Made by a program: the position numbers and the translations under genes. Below are positions 49,244-57,869 of a DNA stretch of 64,000 bases, piece by piece. Position 1 is the stretch's first letter; every line of letters starts with the position of its first letter. The stretch is taken from contig NZ_AP027270.1 in NCBI RefSeq assembly GCF_036322705.1, positions 2,171,501 to 2,235,500 on the forward strand, in the 5' to 3' direction. This DNA comes from Maricaulis maris (GTDB lineage: Bacteria; Pseudomonadota; Alphaproteobacteria; Caulobacterales; Maricaulaceae). The notes beneath the pieces were generated by a model. That model was not told the origin of the DNA. It was given only the letters and a program-made list of their open reading frames with translations, and searched no databases.

Positions 49244-50911
49244 CTACCGCGCGAATTTCTGGAACTTGATCTTCTTGGGCATGTCGGCGTCCGGACCGAG
49301 GCGACGCTTCTTGTCCTCGATATAGTCCTCGAAATTGCCCTCGAACCATTCGACATGGCTGTCGCCTTCAAAGGCGAGGATGTGCGTGGCCAGACGGTCG
49401 AGGAAGAAACGGTCGTGCGAGATCACCACGGCACAGCCCGGATAGGCTTCCAGCGCCTGCTCCAGCGCCGCCAGGGTTTCCACGTCCAGATCGTTGGTCG
49501 GCTCATCGAGCAGCAGCAGGTTGCCGCCGGTCTGCAGCATCTTGGCGAGGTGGACGCGGTTGCGCTCACCACCGGAGAGCAAGCCCACCTTTTTCTGCTG
49601 GTCGCCGCCCTTGAAGTTGAACGTGCCGACATAGGCGCGCGAGGGGACTTCCTTGCCGCCCAGCTCGATCATGTCATTGCCGCCGGAGATTTCCTGCCAG
49701 ACGGTCTTGTTGGGGTCGAGCGTGTCGCGCGACTGGTCGACATAGCCCAGCTTGACCGTCTCGCCGAGACGGATCGAGCCCTCGTCCGGGGTCTCCTGGC
49801 CGGTGATCATCTTGAACAGGGTCGATTTACCCGCACCGTTCGGACCGATCACGCCGACCACGCCGCCCGGCGGCAGCTTGAAGGACAGGCCATCAATGAG
49901 CAGCTTGTCCTCGAAGCCCTTCTTGAGGTTCTCCACCTCGACCACGACACCGCCCAGGCGCGGCCCCGGCGGAATGGTGATCTGGGCCGTGGTGATCTCG
50001 GCGCGCTCGGCGGCATCGCGCAGGTCCTCATAGGACTTGATACGCGCCTTCGCCTTGGCCTGGCGGGCTTTCGGCGAGGAGCGGATCCATTCCAGTTCGC
50101 GCATCAGGGCGCGATCCTTGGCGCTCTTTTCGCGGTCTTCCTGGGCCAGGCGCTTGGACTTCTGTTCCAGCCAGGAGGAGTAGCCGCCCTCATAGGGCAC
50201 ACCGCGGCCGCGATCGAGTTCGAGCGTCCAGGTGGTGATCGAGTCGAGGAAGTAGCGGTCGTGGGTGACAACCAGCACGGCGCCCTTGAAGTCTTCCAGA
50301 TAGTTCTGCAGCCACTGCACGCTTTCGGCGTCGAGGTGGTTGGTCGGCTCATCGAGCAGCAGCATGTGCGGGTCGGACAGCAAGAGGCGGCACAGGGCCA
50401 CGCGGCGACGCTCACCACCGGACAGGTCGGTGACGGGCCAGTCGGCCGGCGGACAGCGCAGCGCCGTCATCGCCATCTCGATCTTCGAGTCGATGTCCCA
50501 GGCGTTCTCGTTGTCGATCTTCTCCTGGAGCTCGGTCATCTTCTCCATCAGCTCGTCGGTATAATCCTCCGCCAGCTGCATCGAGATGGCATTGAACTCC
50601 TCCAGGAGCTGCTTGGGCGCCGAGCCTTCGATCACATTTTCCCAGACCGTCTTGTCTTCATCGAGCTGCGGTTCCTGGGCGAGATAACCGACCTTCACGC
50701 CCTTCTCGGCCCAGGCTTCACCGGTGAATTCGGTGTCCATGCCGGCCATGATCTTCAGCAGAGTGGACTTACCGGCACCGTTGACGCCGACAACACCGAT
50801 CTTGGCGTCGGGCAGGAAGTGCAGGGAAATACCGTCGAACACCGGCTTGGCAGCGCCCGGATAGGTCTTCGACAGCTTGTCCATGTGATAGACGAATTTG
50901 TATGCGGCCAT
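49244..50911 (-). CDS. ettA: Energy-dependent translational throttle protein EttA (ABC-F)
   Basis: EttA is the ABC-F ATPase that binds the ribosomal E site and gates translation elongation according to ADP/ATP. The start ATG 50911 gives 555 residues, the same length as E. coli EttA. Two ABC domains are seen: Walker A GVNGAGKSTLL and signature LSGGERRRVALCRLL with Walker B MLLLDEPTNHLD; then GPNGAGKSTLF, LSGGERNRVHLAKML and LLLLDEPTNDLD. The linker has the ABC-F P-site tRNA interaction motif (an Arg/Lys-rich SPKARQAKAKARI). The longer frame to 51115 is repeat-derived sequence, not protein. Confidence 0.97.
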   Translation of the reverse strand: MAAYKFVYHMDKLSKTYPGAAKPVFDGISLHFLPDAKIGVVGVNGAGKSTLLKIMAGMDTEFTGEAWAEKGVKVGYLAQEPQLDEDKTVWENVIEGSAPKQLLEEFNAISMQLAEDYTDELMEKMTELQEKIDNENAWDIDSKIEMAMTALRCPPADWPVTDLSGGERRRVALCRLLLSDPHMLLLDEPTNHLDAESVQWLQNYLEDFKGAVLVVTHDRYFLDSITTWTLELDRGRGVPYEGGYSSWLEQKSKRLAQEDREKSAKDRALMRELEWIRSSPKARQAKAKARIKSYEDLRDAAERAEITTAQITIPPGPRLGGVVVEVENLKKGFEDKLLIDGLSFKLPPGGVVGVIGPNGAGKSTLFKMITGQETPDEGSIRLGETVKLGYVDQSRDTLDPNKTVWQEISGGNDMIELGGKEVPSRAYVGTFNFKGGDQQKKVGLLSGGERNRVHLAKMLQTGGNLLLLDEPTNDLDVETLAALEQALEAYPGCAVVISHDRFFLDRLATHILAFEGDSHVEWFEGNFEDYIEDKKRRLGPDADMPKKIKFQKFAR

Positions 50912-51011
50912 GGGGGAGAGGCTCTCTTGTCTGGCAGGGAATCTTGAGCCGCACCCTGTAGCGGAGTGAGGCTGCAAGGGCAATGCGGGAAAGGCGTGGG
51001 AGATGACGGGG

Positions 51012-51092
51012 CATCCTTTCCTTCCCCCACCGTGGGGAAGTGTCCTGGCGCGTCGCGGCAAGACGGAGGGGTGACGCCAGAGGCGGCATGGG
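51012..51092. repeat. Dispersed intergenic repeat, copy A
   Basis: An about 81-base block beginning CATCCTTTCCT and containing GCGGCAAGACGGAGGGGTGA and GGCGGCATGGGC. A second copy is at 52875-52956. They share about 80% of bases with small indels. The end of this copy grades into the 214-bp tandem array that starts at about 51090. Confidence 0.8.
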
Positions 51093-52293
51093 CGCCAGCA
51101 CGCTCTTCGAAACACCCCACCCCTCCGTCATCCCACGGTGACCGCAAAGCGGGCATCCGGGGGACCTGTGCTTCCCCGTCGACGGCCTGGCTGAGGTCCC
51201 CCGGATCGCGACTGTGCCGCGACCGTGGGATGACGGTGGGGAATTGGGGTGATGGTGTTGGAGCGGACGCGGCGCACTCCCGGCAAGGGGTGAAGGGCGA
51301 AGCGGGCGCCGGCACGCTCTTCGCAACACCCAACCCCACCGTCATCCCACGGTGGCCGCGAAGCGGGCATCCGGGGGACCTGTGCTTCCCCGTCGACGGC
51401 CTGGCTGAGGTCCCCCGGATCGCGGCTTTGCCGCGACCGTGGGATGACGGTTGGGAAGTGGGGTGATGGTGTTGGAGCGGATATTGCGTCATCCCGGCAA
51501 GGGGTGAAGGGCGAAGCGGGCGCCAGCACGCTCTTCGCAACACCCCTCTACACCGTCATCCCACGGTGACCGCAAAGCGGGCATCCGGGGGACCTGTGCT
51601 TCCCCGTCGACGGCCGGGCTGAGGTCCCCCGGATCGCGGCCTTGCCGCGACCGTGGGATGACGGTGGGGAATTGGGGTGATGGTGTTGGAGCGGACGCGG
51701 CGCACTCCCGGCAAGGGGTGAAGGGCGAATCGGGCGCCAGCACGCTCTTCGAAACACCCCACCCCTCCGTCATCCCAAGGTGACCGCGAAGCGGGCGTCC
51801 GGGGGACCTGCGCTTCCCCGTCGACGGCCTGGCTGAGGTCCCCCGGATCGCGGCTTTGCCGCGACCGTGGGATGACGGTTGGGAAGTGGGGTGATGGTGT
51901 TGGAGCGGATATTGCGTCATCCCGGCAAGGGGTGAAGGGCGAAGCGGGCGCCAGCACGCTCTTCGCAACACCCCTCTACACCGTCATCCCACGGTGACCG
52001 CAAAGCGGGCATCCGGGGGACCTGTGCTTCCCCGTCGACGGCCGGGCTGAGGTCCCCCGGATCGCGGCCTTGCCGCGACCGTGGGATGACGGTGGGGAAT
52101 TGGGGTGATGGTGTTGGAGCGGACGCGGCGCACTCCCGGCAAGGGGTGAAGGGCGAAGCGGGCGCCAGCACGCTCTTCGAAACACGCCACCCCTCCGTCA
52201 TCCCACGGTGACCGCGAAGCGGGCGTCCGGGGGACCTGTGCTTCCCCGTTTGCAGATTGGCTGAGGTCCCCCGGACAAGCCGTGGGATGACGG
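51090..52293. repeat. Tandem array of 214-bp units with 428-bp super-period and palindromic arms
   Basis: The landmark CGTCATCCCA begins each unit at 51126, 51340, 51554, 51768, 51982 and 52196: the spacing is exactly 214 bases five times. Units alternate between two variants, A (51126, 51554, 51982; followed by GGACGCGGCGCACTCCCGG) and B (51340, 51768; GGATATTGCGTCATCCCGG). A at 51554 and 51982 differ at about two positions, B at 51340 and 51768 at about four, so there was an A-B duplication followed by recent 428-base duplications. The last unit (52196) is truncated and diverged. Each unit has two arms of about 43 bases, beginning CCGTCATCCCACGGT and ending ACCGTGGGATGACGG, that are nearly complementary with ATCCGGGGGACCT/AGGTCCCCCGGAT inside, so each could form a long hairpin. 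214 is not a multiple of three, so the apparent reading frames are not proteins. Confidence 0.95.
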
Positions 52294-52614
52294 TGGGTAT
52301 GAAGCGATCAAAGGGATCGAAGTCGACCGACTTATCCCCCGCCACACCACCCTAACCCACTGCAAATCCGCACTTTCCCAAAAACCTTATCCGCCCCTCT
52401 TCCCGGATACCCCATACTTCTCCCGTTCCCGCGCCAACTCGAGGCTCGGACCGGTTATCCGGGGGTGCGGGGATTGCGGAGCTCGTCCGGTCTTGTGGAT
52501 TTGACCACCACAAAACCCGGCGTGGCCATCGGCAGGACGGCGGCACAAAGCTCGACCGTTTGTTCCTGTCGGTTTCGAGACGGGGCCGGTAACGGCTCCG
52601 ACCAAATCTCCGTG

Positions 52615-52678
52615 TGCGAGGTGCCCCCGGCGCCACCTACACAACTTCCATAGCAAGGCACCGGCAAGGCACCTCGCA
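52615..52678. repeat. Hairpin with 11-base perfect stem
   Basis: TGCGAGGTGCC (52615-52625) and GGCACCTCGCA (52668-52678) are perfect inverted repeats with a 42-base loop that itself holds GGCACC/GGCGCC elements. It could be a small structured RNA or an element end. There is no T-run after either arm. Confidence 0.7.
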
Positions 52679-52874
52679 CCCCTCAACTGCTCACAACGCC
52701 AGGCGATCGCGCCGTGGCGCGGATGGGCGCGTCACCCTTTCCGTCAACAGATATGGGGTCATGCCATGTCAGCTCGCCGCCCTGCCCGCGTTTGGGGTTT
52801 TCCGTTCTGGCGCTCACGCGCCTTTCAATCCGGGCGGTGCGGTTGGGGTGTGGGGTTTCGTGCCAAACGACGGA

Positions 52875-52956
52875 CATCCTTTCCTCCCCATTCCATGGCG
52901 AGGTGTCTTGGCGCGAAGCGGCAAAACGGAGGGGTGACGCCGAAGGCGGCATGGGC
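52875..52956. repeat. Dispersed intergenic repeat, copy B
   Basis: Second copy of the block at 51012-51092, beginning CATCCTTTCCT and ending with GGCGGCATGGGC, in the same orientation. It lies 160 bases upstream of the DPP IV gene. The two copies bracket the tandem array and the unassigned region. Confidence 0.8.
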
Positions 52957-53116
52957 CACACCTCGCCCAGCCCCTCCTCGCCGCGCTCGGGCCCCTTCCC
53001 CACACGTGGGGAAGAAAACCGGCGTGGCTGCACCCGACAACCGCCCATGCGGTCAGGTCTGGCCAGCCAAAGCCGGCGCTCCTAAAACGGGCAACGAGAT
53101 TATCCGGGGAGTTTTC

Positions 53117-55372
53117 ATGACCGTTCGCCTTGCCAGCCTTCTTGCTGTCGCCACAGTCCTGACCGCCTGCCAGCCGGCCAGCGAAACGACCGTCCAAACA
53201 GTTGATGCCGAGCCCGCCCTCACGATCGAGCGGATCCATGCCAGCCCGTCGCTCAACGGGGCTGCGCCGCGGTCGCTGACCTTCTCGCCGGACGGCTCGC
53301 GTGTGACCTTTCTGCGCGCCAAGGACGAGGACGCCACCGTGCTCGACCTGTGGGCGATGGATATCGATGGTGGCGAGCCCTACCGGCTGGTCGACAGCCA
53401 GGTCCTGGCGCCGGACGAGCGCGCGCTGACCGAGGCCGAGCGTCAGCTGCGTGAGCGCGCCCGCATCTCCTCGACCGGGATTGTGCGCTATGACTGGGAC
53501 AGCCAGGGCGAGGCCATCCTGGTGCCGCTCGATGGCGATGTCTTCTACGTCGATGTGGCGACCGGTGAGGCGCGCCGGCTGATGGAGACGCCGGAATACG
53601 AGACCGATGCCCGCATCTCCCCGCGCGGCAATTTCGCATCCTTCGTCCGCGAACAAAATCTCTACGTGATCGATCTGGAGAGTGGCGAGGAAACCGCCAT
53701 CACCACGGATGGCGGCGATCTGGTCTCCTGGGGCATGGCCGAATTCGTCGCCCAGGAGGAGCTAGGCCGCCGCACCGGCTATTGGTGGTCACCGGACGAG
53801 CAATACATTGCCCTCGCCCGCGTCGATGAAAGCCCGGTCGACAATATCCAGCGCATGGAGATCGACGCCGACGGCTCGGCCCGGGTGGTCGACCAGCGCT
53901 ATCCGCGTGCCGGCACCGACAATGCCCTGGTCGAGCTCTTCATTGCCGAGCGCGCGACCGGGACCCGCCGTCCGGTCGAGCTGGCCGACACCGATGACAT
54001 CTATCTGGCCCGCGTGAACTGGTCTGCCGACAGCGCCACCGCCTATGTCCAGGTGCTCAACCGGATGCAGAACGAGCTGACCATTCTGGCCGCTGACCCG
54101 GCCAGCGGCGAGGCCGCGCCCTGGCTGGTCGAGACGACCGATATCTGGATCAATCTGACCAATGATTTCCGCGCCCTCGCCGACGGCAGCGTGATCTGGA
54201 CCAGCGAGGACACGCCCGGCGGTTTCCGTCATATCCAGCACCGCGCCGCCGATGGCAGCCTGATCACACAGGTGACGTCCGGCGCCTGGGTCGTCGACGC
54301 GATCAATGCCGTCGACCAGGATAATGGCCTTGTCTATTTCACCGGCTGGATCGAGACCCCGCTGGAGCGCCACATCTATTCCGTGCCGCTCGACGGCTCG
54401 GCCGCTCCGACCCGCATCACCTCGGGTGAAGGGCGCTGGTCGGCGACCTTCGGCGGCGATGCCGCGACCTTTATCGGCACCTATTCCGACCCGTCGACGC
54501 CGGCCCAGACGGCGCTTTACACTGTCGATGGCAGCCGCATCCGCTGGATCGAGGAGAACGCCCTGGTCGAGGGCCATCCCTATTTCCCCTATCTCGACGA
54601 TCACATCACACCGCAATACGGGACGCTGACAGCGGCTGATGGCAGCGAGCTGCACTACCAGATCTTCCTGCCCGCCGATTTCGACCCGAACCGGCAATAT
54701 CCGGCCATCCAGTATCTCTACGGCGGGCCGCACAGCCAGCAGGTCCATCGCGGCTGGCAGTCGATGCGGGCGCAGATGTTTGCCCAGCGCGGCTATGTCT
54801 ATTTCACGATCGATAATCGCGGCTCTTGGAATCGGGGGCGCGACTTCGAGGGTCAGCTGCAGCGCCGCATGGGCTCGGTCGAGGTCGAGGACCAGCTGGT
54901 CGGGCTGGACTATCTCAAGAGCCTCGACTTCGTTGACGCCGACCGGGTCGGGATCTGGGGCTGGTCCTATGGCGGCTACATGACGCTGATGTCGACCCTG
55001 CAGGCACCCGGCGCCTGGGCGGCCGGTGTCGCCGGCGCCCCGGTCACCGACTGGGCGCTCTATGACACCGCCTATACGGAGCGCTACATGGACCACCCGG
55101 ATGCCAATTTCGAGGGTTACCGGGCCTCCTCCGTCTTTGCCCATCTGGACAATTACGAGACCCCGCTCCTCTTGATCCACGGCATGGCCGACGACAATGT
55201 CATCTTCGCCAATTCAGTCCGGCTCTACTCCGAACTCCAGCAGCAACGCGCCCAGTTCGAGATGATGACCTATCCCGGCCAGCGTCACGGCGTCCGCGGC
55301 GAGGACCGCCAGACCCAGATGTGGACGATGATCGTCGATTATTTCGATCGCAAGCTGAAGGATGAGGGTTAG
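53117..55372 (+). CDS. Dipeptidyl peptidase IV-type S9 serine peptidase, lipoprotein
   Basis: A 751-residue S9B peptidase that removes Xaa-Pro dipeptides from peptide N-termini. ATG 53117 (GGGGAG upstream) gives a signal with lipobox VLTAC (Cys17), so it is probably anchored in the envelope. An N-terminal beta-propeller (about 40-480) is followed by an alpha/beta hydrolase with the nucleophile GWSYGGYMT (about Ser617), Asp in GMADDNVIF (about 692) and His in GQRHGVRG (about 723). The Glu pair for the substrate amine is in the ELGRRTGYWW-preceding AQEELGR segment. The frame upstream of 53117 covers repeat B and is not coding. Confidence 0.95.
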   Translation: MTVRLASLLAVATVLTACQPASETTVQTVDAEPALTIERIHASPSLNGAAPRSLTFSPDGSRVTFLRAKDEDATVLDLWAMDIDGGEPYRLVDSQVLAPDERALTEAERQLRERARISSTGIVRYDWDSQGEAILVPLDGDVFYVDVATGEARRLMETPEYETDARISPRGNFASFVREQNLYVIDLESGEETAITTDGGDLVSWGMAEFVAQEELGRRTGYWWSPDEQYIALARVDESPVDNIQRMEIDADGSARVVDQRYPRAGTDNALVELFIAERATGTRRPVELADTDDIYLARVNWSADSATAYVQVLNRMQNELTILAADPASGEAAPWLVETTDIWINLTNDFRALADGSVIWTSEDTPGGFRHIQHRAADGSLITQVTSGAWVVDAINAVDQDNGLVYFTGWIETPLERHIYSVPLDGSAAPTRITSGEGRWSATFGGDAATFIGTYSDPSTPAQTALYTVDGSRIRWIEENALVEGHPYFPYLDDHITPQYGTLTAADGSELHYQIFLPADFDPNRQYPAIQYLYGGPHSQQVHRGWQSMRAQMFAQRGYVYFTIDNRGSWNRGRDFEGQLQRRMGSVEVEDQLVGLDYLKSLDFVDADRVGIWGWSYGGYMTLMSTLQAPGAWAAGVAGAPVTDWALYDTAYTERYMDHPDANFEGYRASSVFAHLDNYETPLLLIHGMADDNVIFANSVRLYSELQQQRAQFEMMTYPGQRHGVRGEDRQTQMWTMIVDYFDRKLKDEG

Positions 55373-55384
55373 AGGCTCCAAGCC

Positions 55385-56137
55385 CTAAAACACCACCCAG
55401 CGATCGGCCTCGTCGCGCATGCGCTGGCGGCGCGGTTTCCAGTCGGGCATCAGGCCTTCCACCACGCGCCAGTAGGCGGGGGAGTGATTGGCCTCGACCA
55501 GGTGGGCGGCCTCGTGGGCGCAGACATAGTCGACCAGCTCTTCGGGAAAGCCCATCAGTCGCCAGTTGAGGCGGATGGTGGCGTCCGAGGCGCACGAGCC
55601 CCAGCGCCGCTTCTGGTCACGCACAATGACCTTGCGCACCGGCTTGCCAAGCGCAGTGGCGTAGGCCTCGACCTTCGGCGCCATGAAGGCCTCGCCCTCG
55701 CGCTTGTAAAAGCGTTGCAGAGCCTGCGTGAGCGTTCGGGTCCGCAACTCGCCGGCGAGGTCGGGATCATGCTTGAGAATGAGGCGATCGCCTTCGCGCC
55801 GCACCGTGGTGCGCACGCCCCCGCCGCGCAGGTCGAGGGTCAGATCGCGACCGAGCCAGGGCAGGCTGGCTCCGGTTTCGAGGACAAGTTCAGGCGCTGC
55901 CGGGCGGGCCGCCCAGGCATCGAGCTTGGTCAGGATCCAGCCGGCCTTGGTGACGAGGGCGCGCCGGATGTCGCGCTCGCTGACACGGCGCGGGGCGGTG
56001 ACGGCAAGACCGGCGCGGGAGATGGTGAAACCGATCGAGCGACGGCTGGAACGCCGCAGGGTGAAAGCGATCACCCGGCCCTCGAGCTCGATGGTCTGCT
56101 CGCTGGACCGATCCGCAGCAGAGCCCGACGCCGTCAT
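55385..56137 (-). CDS. YgjP/DUF45-type M48 metallopeptidase
   Basis: A 250-residue protein with the zinc motif HExxH in VCAHEAAHLVEANHS and a downstream YWRVVEGLMPDW, together with the family block RRWGSCASDATIRLNWRL. These are typical of the WLM/YgjP family. Its biological role is not well established. The start overlaps the msrC stop by one base (TGATG), so the two are co-translated, and it converges on the DPP IV gene with a 12-base gap. Confidence 0.88.
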   Translation of the reverse strand: MTASGSAADRSSEQTIELEGRVIAFTLRRSSRRSIGFTISRAGLAVTAPRRVSERDIRRALVTKAGWILTKLDAWAARPAAPELVLETGASLPWLGRDLTLDLRGGGVRTTVRREGDRLILKHDPDLAGELRTRTLTQALQRFYKREGEAFMAPKVEAYATALGKPVRKVIVRDQKRRWGSCASDATIRLNWRLMGFPEELVDYVCAHEAAHLVEANHSPAYWRVVEGLMPDWKPRRQRMRDEADRWVVF

Positions 56138-56610
56138 CAGGCAATCGTCAGCAGATCGCCGCAGATCGCTTCCAGACCGGCCTGGTCCTCCGTGTCGAAG
56201 GCGCCGAATTCGGTGGAGTCGATATCCAGCACAGCGACCAGCTGCCCGCCGGCATCACGCACCGGCACGACGATTTCCGAATTGGAGCGGCTGTCACAGG
56301 CGATGTGGCCGGGGAAGGCGTGCACGTCTTCCACAAGCTGGGTCTCGCCGTTCGCCGCAGCCGCGCCGCAAACGCCCTTGCCGAAGGGAATGCGCAGACA
56401 GCCCATCGTGCCCTGATAGGGACCGACAACCAGCATGTCGGGCTGGTTCGGATCAACCTCGTAGAAGCCGGTCCAGAAGAAGCGTTCGCCGAACATCTCG
56501 CGCAGCAGGCAGCTGGCGGTTGCCAGGCGCGCGGTCCGGCTGGTCTCGCCGGCGATCACCGAGGCGATCTGCTTGCGGACATCTTCATAGAGCTCGGCCT
56601 TGGTGGTCAT
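56137..56610 (-). CDS. msrC: Free methionine-(R)-sulfoxide reductase (GAF-fold fRMsr)
   Basis: The 157-residue GAF-fold enzyme reduces free Met-R-sulfoxide. The three family Cys are present: Cys71 (GTMGCLRIPFG), Cys81 (KGVCGAAA) and the catalytic Cys105 (HIACDSRSNSEIVVPV), with the preceding FFWTGFYEVD. Length and sequence match E. coli MsrC (YebR) closely. Coupled to the YgjP-type peptidase. Confidence 0.95.
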   Translation of the reverse strand: MTTKAELYEDVRKQIASVIAGETSRTARLATASCLLREMFGERFFWTGFYEVDPNQPDMLVVGPYQGTMGCLRIPFGKGVCGAAAANGETQLVEDVHAFPGHIACDSRSNSEIVVPVRDAGGQLVAVLDIDSTEFGAFDTEDQAGLEAICGDLLTIA

Positions 56611-56688
56611 TGCGTCATCCCTTGCTGGCTGATCGCGAAGATCGGGGCGCGGCGGGCGTCGTTCAAGGGGGCGAGGCAGCGGCGGCAG

Positions 56689-57729
56689 CTAGAGACGCAC
56701 ATTGCCACGCAGCGACTGGCGGATGGCGCGCTCGATGGCCTGCTCGGCATCATCCCCCTTGCCCTCCTCGGGCCCGCCCTCGCCCTCCATGCGCCGCGCC
56801 TCGAATTCGAGCCGGGTATGGATCATGCGGATGCGGGCATCGACCAAGCCATAGATGAGATCGGGGATCTTGGTCGAGACGTTCATGCCCATCTCCTTGG
56901 CGTCCTTCGGCGTGATCGCCTGGCTGTGCGACAGCGTCCCGGCCGACAGCGTATCGGCGATATGGTGCTCGTCCCTGCCTTCGGCCTTGTGGACATCATT
57001 GACGATTTCGCGGGCCACCTTGCCGGCATAGCGGTCATATTTCTCGGCCTCATGGGCCAGCATGACCAGCACGTCCTGGGTCGCCAACGGGCCCTTCTGG
57101 GCGATCAGCTCCTTGTAGGCCTCGGTCGGGAAGCCGCCATAAATCGTGTCGATCGGCCCCAGCGAAGCGGTCGGATCCATCACGATCTTGTCGGCGGCGA
57201 GGGCGATCATGGTGCCGCCGGACATGGCGACATAGGGCACATAGGCCACGACCCGCGGCTCACGCTTGGGATTGTAATGCCCCTTGCCCTTGGACAGGTG
57301 ATGCCTGATGGCCAGAGCGATCATGTGGGCCGGACGCGCATAGCCGCCCAGCGTATGCAGAACGATGACGATCCGGGCCCGCGGATTGGCCTGGCGGATC
57401 GAGGCGACAGCCTCGAAGGCCTCGTCAAAGGCGATCTGCTGCTGGGCGCTGTCGCGACCGACGAAATCATCGCCGAGATCGTGGATCAGATCGATCAGGA
57501 CGGTATTCCCGCTCTCGATCTTCTTGCGGTATTTCTCGTAGTCCTTCTTGGCGTCCTCATAGCGCGCCGCCCGCTTGCGGCGCAGCTTGTAGACCTGGCG
57601 CTCGTCGGAGACGGCGCGCTGACGGTTCATCACCATGGAGATCGCGGTGACCGCGACGATCAGGACAAAAAGCCCCGCTCCGGCCACTCCGTAGAGGACC
57701 GTATTGTCCACACCCTCGATCACGCTCAC
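56689..57729 (-). CDS. SDH_sah-family (serine dehydrogenase proteinase-like) membrane serine protease
   Basis: The 346-residue protein has one N-terminal TM segment (VLYGVAGAGLFVLIVAVTAI), a basic coiled linker (RRKRAARYEDAKKDYEKYRK), and a ClpP/SppA-fold domain with a nucleophile Ser in YVAMSGGTMIALAAD and LHTLGGYARPAHMIA as the oxyanion-type strand; TASLGPIDT is the SppA-like motif. The C-terminus is acidic. The family includes archaeal and bacterial membrane serine proteases. GTG 57729 is preferred to 57747. A full CtrA box lies 30 bases upstream, so the gene may be cell-cycle regulated. Confidence 0.85.
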   Translation of the reverse strand: MSVIEGVDNTVLYGVAGAGLFVLIVAVTAISMVMNRQRAVSDERQVYKLRRKRAARYEDAKKDYEKYRKKIESGNTVLIDLIHDLGDDFVGRDSAQQQIAFDEAFEAVASIRQANPRARIVIVLHTLGGYARPAHMIALAIRHHLSKGKGHYNPKREPRVVAYVPYVAMSGGTMIALAADKIVMDPTASLGPIDTIYGGFPTEAYKELIAQKGPLATQDVLVMLAHEAEKYDRYAGKVAREIVNDVHKAEGRDEHHIADTLSAGTLSHSQAITPKDAKEMGMNVSTKIPDLIYGLVDARIRMIHTRLEFEARRMEGEGGPEEGKGDDAEQAIERAIRQSLRGNVRL

Positions 57730-57759
57730 CCCCGGCACACACCCCACTGGTCTGCGATG

Positions 57760-57775
57760 TTAACCAAAGGTTAAC
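57760..57775 (-). promoter_or_regulatory. CtrA-type box upstream of the SDH_sah gene
   Basis: TTAACCAAAGGTTAAC matches the full CtrA pattern TTAA-N7-TTAAC and is nearly palindromic. It ends 30 bases before the GTG start at 57729, where a promoter would be, in a 140-base gap downstream of the S1/P1 nuclease stop. Confidence 0.65.
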
Positions 57776-57869
57776 CACGGCAACAAGCAAAAGGCGTCGA
57801 GCGGGCAGGAAGGATGGCCGGCGTGGCCGACCGGCCACACATCCGGCAACGGCCTGGTTCGGGGCGCGG

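Larger units (their letters stand above)
52294..53116. other. Non-coding region between repeat array and DPP IV gene
   Basis: No convincing gene was found in these 823 bases. Several short frames (60-107 residues) occur on both strands but overlap each other and lack ribosome sites or recognisable motifs. The segment holds a 64-base hairpin (52615-52678) and dispersed repeat copy B (52875-52956). Composition at 52330-52440 is C-rich on the plus strand and unlike the repeats. No tRNA, tmRNA or SRP RNA signature was seen. Confidence 0.5.

Noticed and set aside
51090-52293. CRISPR array
   Set aside because: Units are 214 bases with no short identical repeat separated by unique spacers, and no cas genes are nearby.
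51128-52345. Overlapping Pro/Ser/Arg-rich reading frames across the tandem array on the minus strand
   Set aside because: The unit is 214 bases, so the frame shifts each unit; the peptides repeat only as a by-product of the DNA repeat, and there are no ribosome sites.
52350-52690. Possible tmRNA or SRP RNA
   Set aside because: No tag-coding pattern, no acceptor-stem ACCA end and no SRP core loop were found.
52600-52690. Integron attC-like site around the hairpin
   Set aside because: The outer GTTGAGG does not match the GTTRRRY/RYYYAAC pair at both ends and no integrase gene or cassette follows.
52766-53116. N-terminal extension of the DPP IV gene
   Set aside because: It reads through dispersed repeat B and would bury the lipoprotein signal peptide that begins at 53117.
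57823-57838. GTGGCC-GACC-GGCCAC hairpin after the S1/P1 nuclease gene as an intrinsic terminator
   Set aside because: The stem is only six bases and no T-run follows on the minus strand.
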